64,000 nucleotides of DNA from Paenibacillus soyae (GCF_024623455.1 NZ_JANIPJ010000017.1:1-64000); one strand, 5' to 3'. Positions 22,603 to 31,244 are shown, counted from the first letter of the stretch. Notes: generated by a model from the sequence alone, not told the origin. Program-made: numbers and translations.

Positions 22603-23487
22603 ATGCTTGAGCATTTGAACCGCGCATTGGACTATATCGAACAACATTTGACCGAGGAAATCGACGTGGCGGAGGCCGCGAAGCTCGCCTATTGCTCGGA
22701 GTTTCATTTCAAGCGGATGTTTTCGTTCCTGTCGGGCATTCCGCTCTCGGAATACGTGAGGCGCAGACGTCTTACTTTGGCTGCTCTCGAGCTTCTTGAT
22801 CCCGGGATGCGCGTAATCGACGTCGCCGTGAAGTATGGGTATCAGTCCCCGGATTCCTTCACGCGGGCGTTCCAGCAGCTTCACGGCTTGACGCCGACCG
22901 AAGCGAGGGAGAAGGGACAGATGCTTCAAGCCTACCCGCGCATGACCTTTCAATTAACGATTCGAGGAGGACATGGCATGAAATTTCGTTTGGTAGAGAA
23001 AGAACCGTTCCGCATTGCGGGATTAATGAAGAGGGTCCGCATTCAATTCGAGGGCGTCAATCCGGAGATCGCGTCCATGTGGCAGAGCTTGGACGAGGCG
23101 AAAATCCTCGCGATCAAAAGCTTGTCTGACATGGAGCCGGGCGGTATCATCAGCGCTTCGACGAATTTCTCCGAGGGACGGATGGAGGAGAAAGGGGAGC
23201 TTGATCATTATATCGGAGCGGCAACATCGAAGGCCGCGATACCGGATGGGATGGCCGTGCTGGACGTGGCCGCATCGACGTGGGCTGTATTCGAAGCGGT
23301 GGGACCGTTCCCGCAGACGCTGCAGGAAGTTTGGGGACGTATCTATTCCGAATGGTTCCCCTCCTCCGGGTATGAGCAGACGGAGGGGCCCGAGCTGCTG
23401 TGGAACGAATCGAAGGATACGTCGTCGCCGGCTTACCGGAGCGAGATTTGGATCCCGGTTAGGAAAAGTCCGGTAAGACCTTCTTAA
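22603..23487 (+). CDS. AraC-family regulator with GyrI-like effector domain
   Basis: A 294-residue regulator. The N-terminal 100 residues are a double helix-turn-helix of the AraC/XylS type (LEHLNRALDYIEQHL, AAKLAYCSEFHFKRMFSF, VAVKYGYQSPDSFTRAFQQLHGLTP). From residue about 125 (MKFRLVEKEPFRIAGL) it has a GyrI-like/SOUL-type effector-binding domain, ending in SEIWIPV. This layout is found in Rob/BltR-like regulators of efflux and detoxification. GGAG about 11 bases upstream supports ATG 22603. No obvious target lies beside it, and it has terminators on both sides. Confidence 0.92.
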   Translation: MLEHLNRALDYIEQHLTEEIDVAEAAKLAYCSEFHFKRMFSFLSGIPLSEYVRRRRLTLAALELLDPGMRVIDVAVKYGYQSPDSFTRAFQQLHGLTPTEAREKGQMLQAYPRMTFQLTIRGGHGMKFRLVEKEPFRIAGLMKRVRIQFEGVNPEIASMWQSLDEAKILAIKSLSDMEPGGIISASTNFSEGRMEEKGELDHYIGAATSKAAIPDGMAVLDVAASTWAVFEAVGPFPQTLQEVWGRIYSEWFPSSGYEQTEGPELLWNESKDTSSPAYRSEIWIPVRKSPVRPS

Positions 23488-23496
23488 CGGGAGCAG

Positions 23497-23526
23497 GAAC
23501 ACGCCGATATGGCGTGTTTCTTTTTT
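23497..23526 (+). terminator. Rho-independent terminator
   Basis: Stem GAACACGCC / TGGCGTGTTTC around loop GATA, followed by TTTTTT. Confidence 0.85.
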
Positions 23527-23606
23527 GCGGACATTGGGAATGACGGAATTTTTGAAGAGAGCGCTCCGATGATATAATGGTAGGCAGCACAGAATGGGAG
23601 GATATC

Positions 23607-24707
23607 ATGTTTATTGTCATCGGACTGGTCTTTTTGCTTTTGTACGCCCTCATCGTCTTCTATATCGGCTGGAGCGGCTGGCGTTGGATGAAGCCCGCGG
23701 TTTCGAAGAGGTTTCGCGTTTTTTATGTCGTCGCGCTTGTTTTCCTCGCGTGTTCGTTCATCCTTGCGAGGGTGTTCGCGGGTTCGGTCGTTCTGAGCGT
23801 CATCGGTTCATATTGGCTGGCCGCGTTCAGCCTGCTCGTTATGCTGCTCCCCATCGCGCATCTCGCGATGTGGCTGTTCCGTCTCTCGCCGCTTCCCCGG
23901 CATGCCGTTCACAAATGGGGAGGCGTCGTCACGCTCGCATTGCTAATTGCCCTGATGGCCTACGGCAGCTTCAATGCCTACAACCCTTATGTCAGAACAT
24001 ACGACATTAAGATGGACAAGCAAGGGCCCGAAAGCGGGACGCTGAACGTCGTGATGGCTTCGGACATGCACTTCGGCTATTTGTCGGGCAAACGGCACGC
24101 GGTCCGGATGGTCGAGGAGATCAATGAGCTGAAGCCCGATATCGTCTTGTTCCCGGGCGATATTATCGACGACGATATCGTACCGTACAAAGAGAAAGGA
24201 ATTGGCGGCGTCTTGGCGGGCATCGAGGCGAAATACGGCGTATACGCGTCTCTCGGCAATCACGATCGATTCGACGGCGAGATGCGGGAGCTGATCGATC
24301 TGCTGGAAGAGAGCGGCATGAACGTGCTGTATGACGAGTCGATCGAAGTGGACGGCTGGCTGACGATCATCGGCCGCAAGGATCACAGCGACACGGCGCG
24401 AGCCGAATTGGCTTCGCTCACGGAAGGCATCGATCCGGTGAAGCCGCTGCTTCTGCTCGATCATCAGCCGCTCGGCTTCGACATCGCTCAGCAGCTTGGC
24501 GTCGATCTCGTCGTGTCCGGCCATACCCACCACGGCCAGATCGCCCCGGGCAACCTTATCACGGAACGGTTGTTCGAGAACGACTGGGGCTATTTGCGGA
24601 AGGACCAGCTCCATTCGATCGTCTCTTCAGGCTATGGCTTCTGGGGACCGCCGATCCGGATCGGCTCGCGCTCCGAAATCGTGCAAATCCATATTTCGTT
24701 TTCGTGA
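23607..24707 (+). CDS. Membrane-anchored metallophosphoesterase
   Basis: A 366-residue protein with four to five N-terminal membrane helices (residues 1-130) and a calcineurin-like phosphoesterase domain. Metal ligands are readable: D-x-H in ASDMHFG, GD in FPGDIIDDD, GNHD in LGNHDRFD, H in DHQPLGF and GHTHHGQ. This is the YkuE/YaeI-like arrangement, though with several helices rather than one. Homologues act on phospholipid-type or other phosphodiesters outside the membrane. GGGAGG just upstream of ATG 23607 supports the start. Substrate unknown. Confidence 0.93.
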   Translation: MFIVIGLVFLLLYALIVFYIGWSGWRWMKPAVSKRFRVFYVVALVFLACSFILARVFAGSVVLSVIGSYWLAAFSLLVMLLPIAHLAMWLFRLSPLPRHAVHKWGGVVTLALLIALMAYGSFNAYNPYVRTYDIKMDKQGPESGTLNVVMASDMHFGYLSGKRHAVRMVEEINELKPDIVLFPGDIIDDDIVPYKEKGIGGVLAGIEAKYGVYASLGNHDRFDGEMRELIDLLEESGMNVLYDESIEVDGWLTIIGRKDHSDTARAELASLTEGIDPVKPLLLLDHQPLGFDIAQQLGVDLVVSGHTHHGQIAPGNLITERLFENDWGYLRKDQLHSIVSSGYGFWGPPIRIGSRSEIVQIHISFS

Positions 24708-24731
24708 TGTTTTATCGAAGCTCCCTGCATG

Positions 24732-24761
24732 ACACCTCCTAGCTTCGGAGGTGTTTTTTTT
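24732..24761 (+). terminator. Rho-independent terminator
   Basis: Stem ACACCTCC / GGAGGTGT, loop TAGCTTC, followed by TTTTTTTT. Confidence 0.9.
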
Positions 24762-24894
24762 GTGTATATGTAGGCGGTAATTTTGTTCTCCAGCCAGTAC
24801 TATCTGAACTTGGTACTATTTGGCGCGGACAAGCTCGCTTATGATGGAGGAACAGCTTGGTCGAAACATAATAGAAATATTTTTGTAACACAAA

Positions 24895-24926
24895 TGCAAC
24901 ATTTAGGGAAAATCTGGTGTCTATTA
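24895..24926 (+). promoter_or_regulatory. Putative ECF-sigma promoter of the VWA lipoprotein gene
   Basis: TGCAAC at 24895-24900 and TGTCTATTA at 24918-24926 resemble ECF promoters of the TGaAAC/CGTCta class, with an AAC motif in the -35 and a GTCTA -10; the 17-base spacer is one longer than usual. It differs from the ECF41 promoter at 26509, so a different ECF factor would be involved. Confidence 0.4.
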
Positions 24927-24972
24927 TGAAGGAATGCCAGAGGATTCGAAGATTCGAAAAGGGGGACTTACG

Positions 24973-26484
24973 ATGAAGAATATGAAAAGGGTATGGCCGT
25001 TTTTGGCGGCGGCAAGCTTGTTATTCGCAGGGTGCAGCAGCTCGGGCAACGACGCGGCGAACTATAACGACGGCGGGAACGCGTCATCCGCCGAGACCGC
25101 GTCATCCGCCGAGTACGATCGCGCGCCTGTGCAACAGGAGCAGGAGCAGCGGGAAGATGTGTACTTCCAGGATTACGGCACCCATCCTTTCGTCTCGGCG
25201 GAAGAAGATTCGTTATCCACCTTCGCTATCGACGTTGATACGGGAGCGTATACGATCGCGCGAAGCTACATCGAGAATGGAAGCCTGCCGCCCGCTGAGG
25301 CCGTCCGTATCGAGGAGTACGTCAATGCCTTCGATATGGGCTACGAGCCGCCGGCGCAGGATACGTTCGCGATCCACGTCGACACCGGAGCCTCCCCCTT
25401 CGAAGAAGACGATTACGAGCTGGTGCGAATCGGCATCAAAGGCAAAGAGGTGGACGCCGAGGAGCGTCAGCGGGCGAATTTGACGTTCGTTATCGACATC
25501 TCCGGCTCCATGGATCAGGAGAACCGGATCGGATTGGTTCAGCGCAGCCTCGAGACGCTGATCGGTCAATTGAACGATGACGACCGAGTCGGAATCGTGG
25601 CTTACGGGTCTACGGCGCGGGAGCTGCTGCCGCCGACGGAGGTGGCGAACCGCTATGACATTCTGGAGGCTCTATATGGCATCGAGATTGAAGGGGCGAC
25701 CAATGTAGAGGAAGGGCTGCTGCTCGGGTATGAGATGGCGGAAGAAGGGTTCGATCCGGACGCGATCAACCGCATCATCTTGTGCTCGGACGGCGTCGCG
25801 AACGTCGGCGAGACGGGGCCGGAAGGCATTTTGGAGCAAATTGAGGAATATGCGGAGCAGCGCATTTATTTGAGCACGTTCGGCTTCGGCATGGACAATT
25901 ACAACGACGTGCTTATGGAGCAGCTCGCGGATAACGGAGACGGCGCCTACGCTTATATCGACGATATGGCGGAGGCCAAGAAGGTGTTTCGCACGCAATT
26001 GACCGGCACGCTGCAGACGATCGCTCGGGATGCCAAAATTCAAGTGGACTTTGACTCCGCCAAGGTGGAGGAATACCGGCTGCTGGGCTACGAGAACCGC
26101 GCCGTCGCGGATGAGGACTTCCGCGATAATCGCGTTGATGGCGGCGAGGTCGGAGCGGGCCACTCCGTTACGGCACTGTACGCGGTGAAGCTGAAGCAGG
26201 AAGCGGAAGGCGAGCTGGGCCATGTGACGATCCGATTCCAGAGCCCGGAAGATAACCGCGAGCAACGGGAGCTTAGCGCGCCGATCCGTCTGTCCGGCAA
26301 GCTGTCCGACGAAACCTTGTTTCTGGCTGCGGTGGCGAAATTCGCGGATGTGCTCAAAGCGAGCGAGCCGGAAGATATGGCCAGTCTTCGCGAAATCCGA
26401 AGCGTGGCCCTTCAATCGGCCGAAGGGGAGGAGCAGGAAGCGTTCGTCGAGCTGTTGGAGCAGGCGATGAAGCTGCGGGGATAA
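24973..26484 (+). CDS. VWA-domain lipoprotein, YfbK type
   Basis: A 503-residue lipoprotein with lipobox LFAGC (Cys near 21) and a Ser/Ala/Asn-rich linker. Residues about 75-165 are the vWF-A N-terminal accessory domain (LSTFAIDVDTGAYTIARSYI), residues about 168-350 a von Willebrand A domain with an intact metal-dependent adhesion site (DISGSM, then T in GATNVEEGL and D in CSDGVAN), and the C-terminal 140 residues match the DUF3520-like partner domain. This is the E. coli YfbK architecture. Such proteins are thought to mediate protein contacts at the envelope. A possible ECF promoter lies upstream at 24895. Confidence 0.92.
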   Translation: MKNMKRVWPFLAAASLLFAGCSSSGNDAANYNDGGNASSAETASSAEYDRAPVQQEQEQREDVYFQDYGTHPFVSAEEDSLSTFAIDVDTGAYTIARSYIENGSLPPAEAVRIEEYVNAFDMGYEPPAQDTFAIHVDTGASPFEEDDYELVRIGIKGKEVDAEERQRANLTFVIDISGSMDQENRIGLVQRSLETLIGQLNDDDRVGIVAYGSTARELLPPTEVANRYDILEALYGIEIEGATNVEEGLLLGYEMAEEGFDPDAINRIILCSDGVANVGETGPEGILEQIEEYAEQRIYLSTFGFGMDNYNDVLMEQLADNGDGAYAYIDDMAEAKKVFRTQLTGTLQTIARDAKIQVDFDSAKVEEYRLLGYENRAVADEDFRDNRVDGGEVGAGHSVTALYAVKLKQEAEGELGHVTIRFQSPEDNREQRELSAPIRLSGKLSDETLFLAAVAKFADVLKASEPEDMASLREIRSVALQSAEGEEQEAFVELLEQAMKLRG

Positions 26485-26508
26485 ATTTTTTGGAATGCGC
26501 CTGAATCC

Positions 26509-26535
26509 TGTCACAAACGCAAACCCTCGCCCGTC
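26509..26535 (+). promoter_or_regulatory. ECF41-type promoter
   Basis: TGTCACA at 26509-26515 and CGTC at 26532-26535 with a 16-base spacer reproduce the published ECF41 consensus. It stands 33 bases before the oxidoreductase gene whose 3' end overlaps the ECF41 gene itself. Confidence 0.85.
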
Positions 26536-26567
26536 ATACCTGCAAACAACCGAAAGGGATGATAGGC

Positions 26568-27872
26568 ATGGAGAAAGCGGAAGTAGTGATCGTAGGCGGA
26601 GGAATCGCGGGATTAACGGCGGCGGTGTATGCGGCAAGAGCCGGGAAGCGGACGGTCGTGATCGAGAAGCAGCAGCGGCTCGGAGGGCGCGCCGTCACGA
26701 ACGAGAAGAACGGCGTTTCGTTTAATCTGGGCGGCCACGCTCTATATGACAGCGACGCGATGGCGACGTTCCGGGATATGGGACTGACGCTGCGGGGGAA
26801 GAAGCCGTCCATCGACGCGCACGGCATTTGGAAGGGCAAGCTGCACGTGCTGCCGACAGGGCCGGCTTCCTTGCTGACGACGCCGCTCATTGGCTTGCGA
26901 GGCAAGATCGAATTCGGGGCGTGGCTGACCAAGCTCGGAAGGATGAATCCAAGCGACTTCGACGGAATCAGCCTCAGAGAGTGGGTGGAGGGCAACGTCA
27001 AAGATCCGATGGTCCGGCATGTCTTCTATTCTCTGCTTCGGACGACCAGCTATGTCATGGCGCCGGACCTGCAAACCGCCGGGCCGGTTCTCAGACAATT
27101 CAAAGCCGCGCTTCAAGGCGTATTGTACGTGGACGAAGGCTGGGGCTCGATCGTTAGGGAGCTGGAACAGACCGCTTCTAAGCTCGGCGTGCGCTTTCTT
27201 ACCAAGAGCAAGGCGGTCGAAGTCAATCACGAGGACGGGGCCGTCAGGTTTGTCCGCTGCGAGGATGGAACGTTAATCATGGCCGACGCCGTTATACTGG
27301 CCGCGCCGCCCGCCGCAGCCCACGAGATGGTGCCACATGCCGAAGCGACGTCGCTCCGCGTCTGGAAGGAGCAGGCGATCGAAGTAACGGTGGCCTGTCT
27401 CGACGTTGCGCTGAGGAAGCTCCCGAAGCCGAAGCAGCAATTCGTATACGGCATCGACCAACCTGTGTTCTTAACGGATCAATCGCGGGCAGCACGGTTA
27501 AGCAAGAACGGCGAGCATGTCGTCTGCGTCATCAAATATCAGGGGGCCGACTCGGATCCCGCGGACGACTTGCGCGAGCTGGAGGGTACGCTTGATTTAG
27601 TGCAGCCTGGCTGGAGGGACGAACTTGCCGCAAAGCAATTTCTTCCGCGGATTGCCGTCTGCGGAGATTTCCCGCACGTGAAGCGCAGGGAGCAGCCAGG
27701 CCCCGCCGTTCCGGAAATCGCCGGCTTATATGTTGCAGGGGATTGGGCGTCCCATGGCGAAATATTGGTTGATGCTTCCACGGCAAGCGCCAAACGAGCC
27801 GTGAGTCATCTTTTAGCCAGAAGCAAGGGAATCGGAAGGACGGCAAATAATGAGCATAGAGTCGTTATATGA
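26568..27872 (+). CDS. FAD-dependent amine oxidase/phytoene desaturase-like oxidoreductase
   Basis: A 434-residue flavoprotein. The dinucleotide-binding motif VVIVGGGIAGLTAAVYAARAG begins at residue about 5 and is followed by EKQQRLGGRA; the C-terminal FAD motif is GLYVAGDW near residue 390. It belongs to the protoporphyrinogen oxidase/phytoene dehydrogenase superfamily; the substrate is not apparent. AAAGGG 11 bases upstream favours ATG 26568 over ATG 26559. Its last 23 bases overlap the ECF41 sigma gene. ECF41 factors are characteristically encoded beside a carboxymuconolactone decarboxylase, oxidoreductase or epimerase, so this is the partner gene. Confidence 0.92.
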   Translation: MEKAEVVIVGGGIAGLTAAVYAARAGKRTVVIEKQQRLGGRAVTNEKNGVSFNLGGHALYDSDAMATFRDMGLTLRGKKPSIDAHGIWKGKLHVLPTGPASLLTTPLIGLRGKIEFGAWLTKLGRMNPSDFDGISLREWVEGNVKDPMVRHVFYSLLRTTSYVMAPDLQTAGPVLRQFKAALQGVLYVDEGWGSIVRELEQTASKLGVRFLTKSKAVEVNHEDGAVRFVRCEDGTLIMADAVILAAPPAAAHEMVPHAEATSLRVWKEQAIEVTVACLDVALRKLPKPKQQFVYGIDQPVFLTDQSRAARLSKNGEHVVCVIKYQGADSDPADDLRELEGTLDLVQPGWRDELAAKQFLPRIAVCGDFPHVKRREQPGPAVPEIAGLYVAGDWASHGEILVDASTASAKRAVSHLLARSKGIGRTANNEHRVVI

Positions 27873-28719
27873 GCAATATCGAACCGGTCTGTTCGCGCTC
27901 GCTTACCGCATGACGGGCAGCGTCATGGACGCGGAGGACATCGTGCAGGACGCGTTTCTCGCTTACGGTCAGAAAACCGATATGGAGAAGGTAGAGAACG
28001 AGAGAGCGTACTTGTACAAAATCGTGACGAACCGCTGTCTAGACTTGCTGCGTTCGTCGTCGAAGAAGAGAGAGCTTTACGTAGGCCCCTGGCTGCCCGA
28101 ACCGCTTCTGGGCGATTGGAAGGAAGAAGGCGATCCTTCCGAGCTGTATTTGCGTCGCGAAACGATTACGACGGCCTATCTGCTGCTCCTTCAGCAGATG
28201 AATGCCGTGGAACGGGCGATATTCGTGCTTCGCGAATTGTTCGGCTATTCGTATGAGGAGATTGCCGACATGGTCGGCAAAAGCAGCCCCAACTGCAGGC
28301 AAATATTCCATCGCGCCCAGAAGAGCATGCAATTCGATCCCGAACAATTGCCTACGGTTTCGGTCGCGGAAGCTTATATCTCGCAGTTCGCGCTGGCGGT
28401 TGCGCAAGGCAACACCGAGAAGCTGCTGGAGCTCGTCAGCGATAAAGTCGTTATGCTGTCGGACGGCGGGGGCAAGGTCATGGCGGCTCAGATACCTATT
28501 GTCGGTTTCGCCAAGGTGCTCGGACTGCTTCGTAATTTGATTAGTATGTACGATGGAAAATATACCTATGCGTTTCAGCAGGTAAACGGATTGCCGGGCA
28601 TGCGGTTTACGATTGACGGTCAACGTCCGTATGTGTATTCCTTTGATATAAGGGAAGGGAAAATTCAGGCGATTTACGTCGTGGCGAATCCGGATAAAGT
28701 GAAGCATATTCCGCTATAA
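27850..28719 (+). CDS. ECF sigma factor of group ECF41 (SigJ-like)
   Basis: A 289-residue sigma factor. Region sigma2 (LYEQYRTGLFALAYRMTGSVMDAEDIVQDAFLAY) and sigma4 (FVLRELFGYSYEEIADMVGKSSPNCRQIFHRAQ) are followed by a SnoaL-like C-terminal domain of about 110 residues. Two ECF41 marks are visible: the linker motif WLPEPL near 80 and, near the end, ANPDKVKHI, the NPDKL-type motif. In this group the extension both stimulates and restrains the sigma factor, replacing an anti-sigma factor, and none is encoded here. Overlap with the upstream oxidoreductase and the promoter at 26509 indicate positive autoregulation. Confidence 0.95.
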   Translation: MSIESLYEQYRTGLFALAYRMTGSVMDAEDIVQDAFLAYGQKTDMEKVENERAYLYKIVTNRCLDLLRSSSKKRELYVGPWLPEPLLGDWKEEGDPSELYLRRETITTAYLLLLQQMNAVERAIFVLRELFGYSYEEIADMVGKSSPNCRQIFHRAQKSMQFDPEQLPTVSVAEAYISQFALAVAQGNTEKLLELVSDKVVMLSDGGGKVMAAQIPIVGFAKVLGLLRNLISMYDGKYTYAFQQVNGLPGMRFTIDGQRPYVYSFDIREGKIQAIYVVANPDKVKHIPL

Positions 28720-28729
28720 AGAATCATGG

Positions 28730-28759
28730 AGCAGCCCATAACCGGGCTGCTTTATTTTT
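28730..28759 (+). terminator. Rho-independent terminator of the ECF41 operon
   Basis: Stem AGCAGCCC / GGGCTGCT, loop ATAACC, followed by TTATTTTT. Confidence 0.88.
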
Positions 28760-28769
28760 CACATGTGAT

Positions 28770-28810
28770 TGTCGAATTAAACAGGGATATGTCGATTGTT
28801 GTCGAACTAA
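28770..28810. repeat. Three TGTCGA repeats in a convergent intergenic region
   Basis: TGTCGA occurs at 28770, 28790 and 28800, that is at 20- and 10-base spacing (one helical face). The outer two extend to TGTCGAATTAA and TGTCGAACTAA. No gene starts here, since both neighbours end towards it. Confidence 0.4.
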
Positions 28811-28843
28811 TATCAATCATCATTTAATAATCCACAACAACAA

Positions 28844-28880
28844 GACAGGCAGCCGGCAATTGGTTTGCCGGCTGCCTGTC
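28844..28880 (-). terminator. Terminator of the GH43 gene
   Basis: Sixteen-base perfect stem GACAGGCAGCCGGCAA / TTGCCGGCTGCCTGTC with a five-base loop; on the minus strand it is followed by a moderately T-rich TTGTTGTTG. Confidence 0.75.
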
Positions 28881-28883
28881 CCA

Positions 28884-29855
28884 TTATTCGCCGTACGGAT
28901 CGATGGTTACGATCGTGCCGTCTTCGTTGTATTTCAGCTCGGTGAATTTAACCGATCGTTTGTTGTCGGCGCCGCCGGACAAGGAGCTGTCATGGTAGAA
29001 CAAATACCATTTGCCGTCGAATTCCACAATGGAATGATGGGTCGTCCAGCCGAGCACCGGGTTGAGGATCGTGCCTTTGAACGTGAACGGCCCCGCGGGG
29101 TTCTCGCCGACAGCGTATACGATTTTATGCGTCGTGCCGGTGGAGTAAGACAAATAATAGAGTCCGTTATACTTGTGCATCCACGGTCCTTCGAAATATC
29201 GGCGGTCTTCATCGCCGGCCAAGATCGGTTCGCCGTTCTCGTCGAGAATCGATATTTCCTGAGGAGCTTGCTTAAACGTCAGCATATCATCGTTCAGCTC
29301 GGCGACTATCGGACCCAAGGCCGGAGCATCCGCGGCAGGTCCTTCGGCGTCCGGAGCGAAGCTGCCGGTCTGCCATTTCTCCAGCTGTCCGCCCCACAGT
29401 CCGCCGAAGTACATGTACGCCTTGTCACCATCCAGAAAGACGGCGGGATCGATGCTGAAGCTGCCGGGAATGTAGCTTGACTCCGCTTTGAACGGTCCGG
29501 CAGGCGATGCGCTCGTTGCTACGCCGATCCGGAAGATGTTATCATGATCCCGTGCCGGGAAGAATAAGTAATATTGATTGTTCCTGTACGCGGCATCCGG
29601 CGCCCATAGCTGCTGCTTAGCCCATGGAACGTCTCTCAGGTGGAGCGCTTCCCCATGGTCCACGCACGGCCCGTCCGGAGTGTCCATGGATAGAACGTGG
29701 TAATCCTCCATATCGTATTGATCTCCGTTGTCGTTGGACTGCATCTCATGATCCAAATCATGGGAAGGATAAATGTAAATTTTGCCTTCGTATACGTGCG
29801 CGGATGGATCTGCGGTATAAATATGTGTCACTAAAGGTTCGTTCTGCTTCGGCAT
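28884..29855 (-). CDS. Glycoside hydrolase family 43 enzyme
   Basis: A 323-residue five-bladed beta-propeller hydrolase without signal peptide, so intracellular. The GH43 triad is visible: general base Asp in YTADPSAHVYEGKIYIYPSHD (near 16), the pKa-modulating Asp in FSIDPAVF (near 135) and the acid Glu in YFEGPWMHKY (near 222). Family members are alpha-L-arabinofuranosidases or beta-xylosidases acting on imported oligosaccharides. AAAGGAG seven bases before ATG 29855 fixes the start. It is divergent from the diguanylate cyclase at 30005 and far from the sugar transporters in this window. Confidence 0.94.
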   Translation of the reverse strand: MPKQNEPLVTHIYTADPSAHVYEGKIYIYPSHDLDHEMQSNDNGDQYDMEDYHVLSMDTPDGPCVDHGEALHLRDVPWAKQQLWAPDAAYRNNQYYLFFPARDHDNIFRIGVATSASPAGPFKAESSYIPGSFSIDPAVFLDGDKAYMYFGGLWGGQLEKWQTGSFAPDAEGPAADAPALGPIVAELNDDMLTFKQAPQEISILDENGEPILAGDEDRRYFEGPWMHKYNGLYYLSYSTGTTHKIVYAVGENPAGPFTFKGTILNPVLGWTTHHSIVEFDGKWYLFYHDSSLSGGADNKRSVKFTELKYNEDGTIVTIDPYGE

Positions 29856-30004
29856 GTTCGTTCTCCTTTCGGTTCGCGCCGCTTATGAATGCGCGTCGTT
29901 CTTATTGTAGCAAATAATTCCGTCCAATAAACCCCGTCAAAGTATGGTTTGGGCTATAAAAACTATACGAGTTTCGGCAATCAACCAGAGGGGAGCGTCT
30001 TGTC

Positions 30005-31240
30005 ATTTCCAAAACGGTATTTACTAGCTTTTTGATCCTATTACTGGTTATCGCGGGTGGATTTGCGGTTATGTCTTATCCGTCCTTCTTTCCGGTCACG
30101 CCGTTTATGGCGAAGGTGCTCGGCACCTATTGGTTGTTCTCCTTCCTCTATTATCATCTTCGGATATCGAGCAAGAAAGGCAGCACCTCGATTGAATACG
30201 GCATCAACTATAACGTTTCTCTTGTCATGTTCGCGGGGCCTTTCGGGTTAATGCTCTTCGAAACCGTTTTCCGGGCATTCGTTTACGGATACAAGAAGCT
30301 GACGAAAACCGAGGAGCCGATGGAGGGCGCCCACGCGTTTTACAATGTAGGCTCCTTCTCGCTGCAAGGCATCGCCGCGTATTATTTGTTCCAAGCTCTT
30401 ATCCCCTACGCGAAGGGCGAATTCGTGAGCTACTGGCTTCTGATGATCGGAATCATCGTCGTGACGGCGGTACTGTCGGATTTGTTCCTGATCATCGTGT
30501 TCACCTGCCTTGGCGACATCAAGACGTTGAAGGACGTTTATTCCTTCGTCAAATCGCGAAGCTTGCTGGATTTGGCGAAGACGGCTCTATCCAACGGGTT
30601 GCTGATTCTGTTCCTCTACGAAAATAACTGGACGGCCGTATTCGGCTTGTTCCTTCTTAATTATCTGGTCAGCCAGTCGTACCTGATCAAAGCGCAAAGC
30701 GTGAAGGATCGGGACGAACGGGACAAATACGAGCAGATGGCGTACACCGACTTCCTGACGGGCGTTCAGAACCGCGCTTATTTGGATGCGAAGCTGAAGG
30801 AGTGGAAGGAGTCGGACGAGCCGTTCGGCATTATCGTGACGGACATCGATAAATTCAAGTCGATCAATGATTCCTATAATCATCATGTCGGCGACCGGGT
30901 GATCCAGCATTTCGCCATGACGCTCAAGCAGCATCTAAGGAGCGGCGATGTGCTGATTCGCAGCGGAGGAGAGGAGTTTCTGATTTTCCTAAGGCAGCGC
31001 AGCCATGAACAATGCCTGGCGATAGCCGAGGAGATTAGGGCGGAGGCGGAGCGAACGCCGGTCAAGGCGGAATACGGAGACCGGACCGCGGAGGTTCGAT
31101 ATACCGCTTCGTTCGGGCTCTACTATAGTCCGAACCGGGACGCGGTTTCGCTGGAGAAAAGCTGCGTCATGGCCGATCAGCTGCTGCTCCAGGCCAAGCA
31201 GGAGGGCAGAAATCGCGTCGTGGCAAGCGAAGGCGTTTAA
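30005..31240 (+). CDS. Membrane diguanylate cyclase (GGDEF)
   Basis: About 411 residues: six or so membrane helices (residues 1-235), then a GGDEF domain with signature GGEEF and an intact inhibitory site (RSGD, in the correct RxxD-xxxRx-GGEEF spacing). It makes c-di-GMP and is probably subject to product inhibition. No canonical start codon has a ribosome site: GGGGAG at 29990-29995 is nine bases from ATT 30005, giving MSKTVFTSFLILLLVIAGG with a well-formed first helix, whereas the first in-frame standard codon (TTG 30032) lies inside that helix with no site upstream. ATT initiation is therefore proposed. Confidence 0.9.
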   Translation: MSKTVFTSFLILLLVIAGGFAVMSYPSFFPVTPFMAKVLGTYWLFSFLYYHLRISSKKGSTSIEYGINYNVSLVMFAGPFGLMLFETVFRAFVYGYKKLTKTEEPMEGAHAFYNVGSFSLQGIAAYYLFQALIPYAKGEFVSYWLLMIGIIVVTAVLSDLFLIIVFTCLGDIKTLKDVYSFVKSRSLLDLAKTALSNGLLILFLYENNWTAVFGLFLLNYLVSQSYLIKAQSVKDRDERDKYEQMAYTDFLTGVQNRAYLDAKLKEWKESDEPFGIIVTDIDKFKSINDSYNHHVGDRVIQHFAMTLKQHLRSGDVLIRSGGEEFLIFLRQRSHEQCLAIAEEIRAEAERTPVKAEYGDRTAEVRYTASFGLYYSPNRDAVSLEKSCVMADQLLLQAKQEGRNRVVASEGV

Positions 31241-31244
31241 TCGG

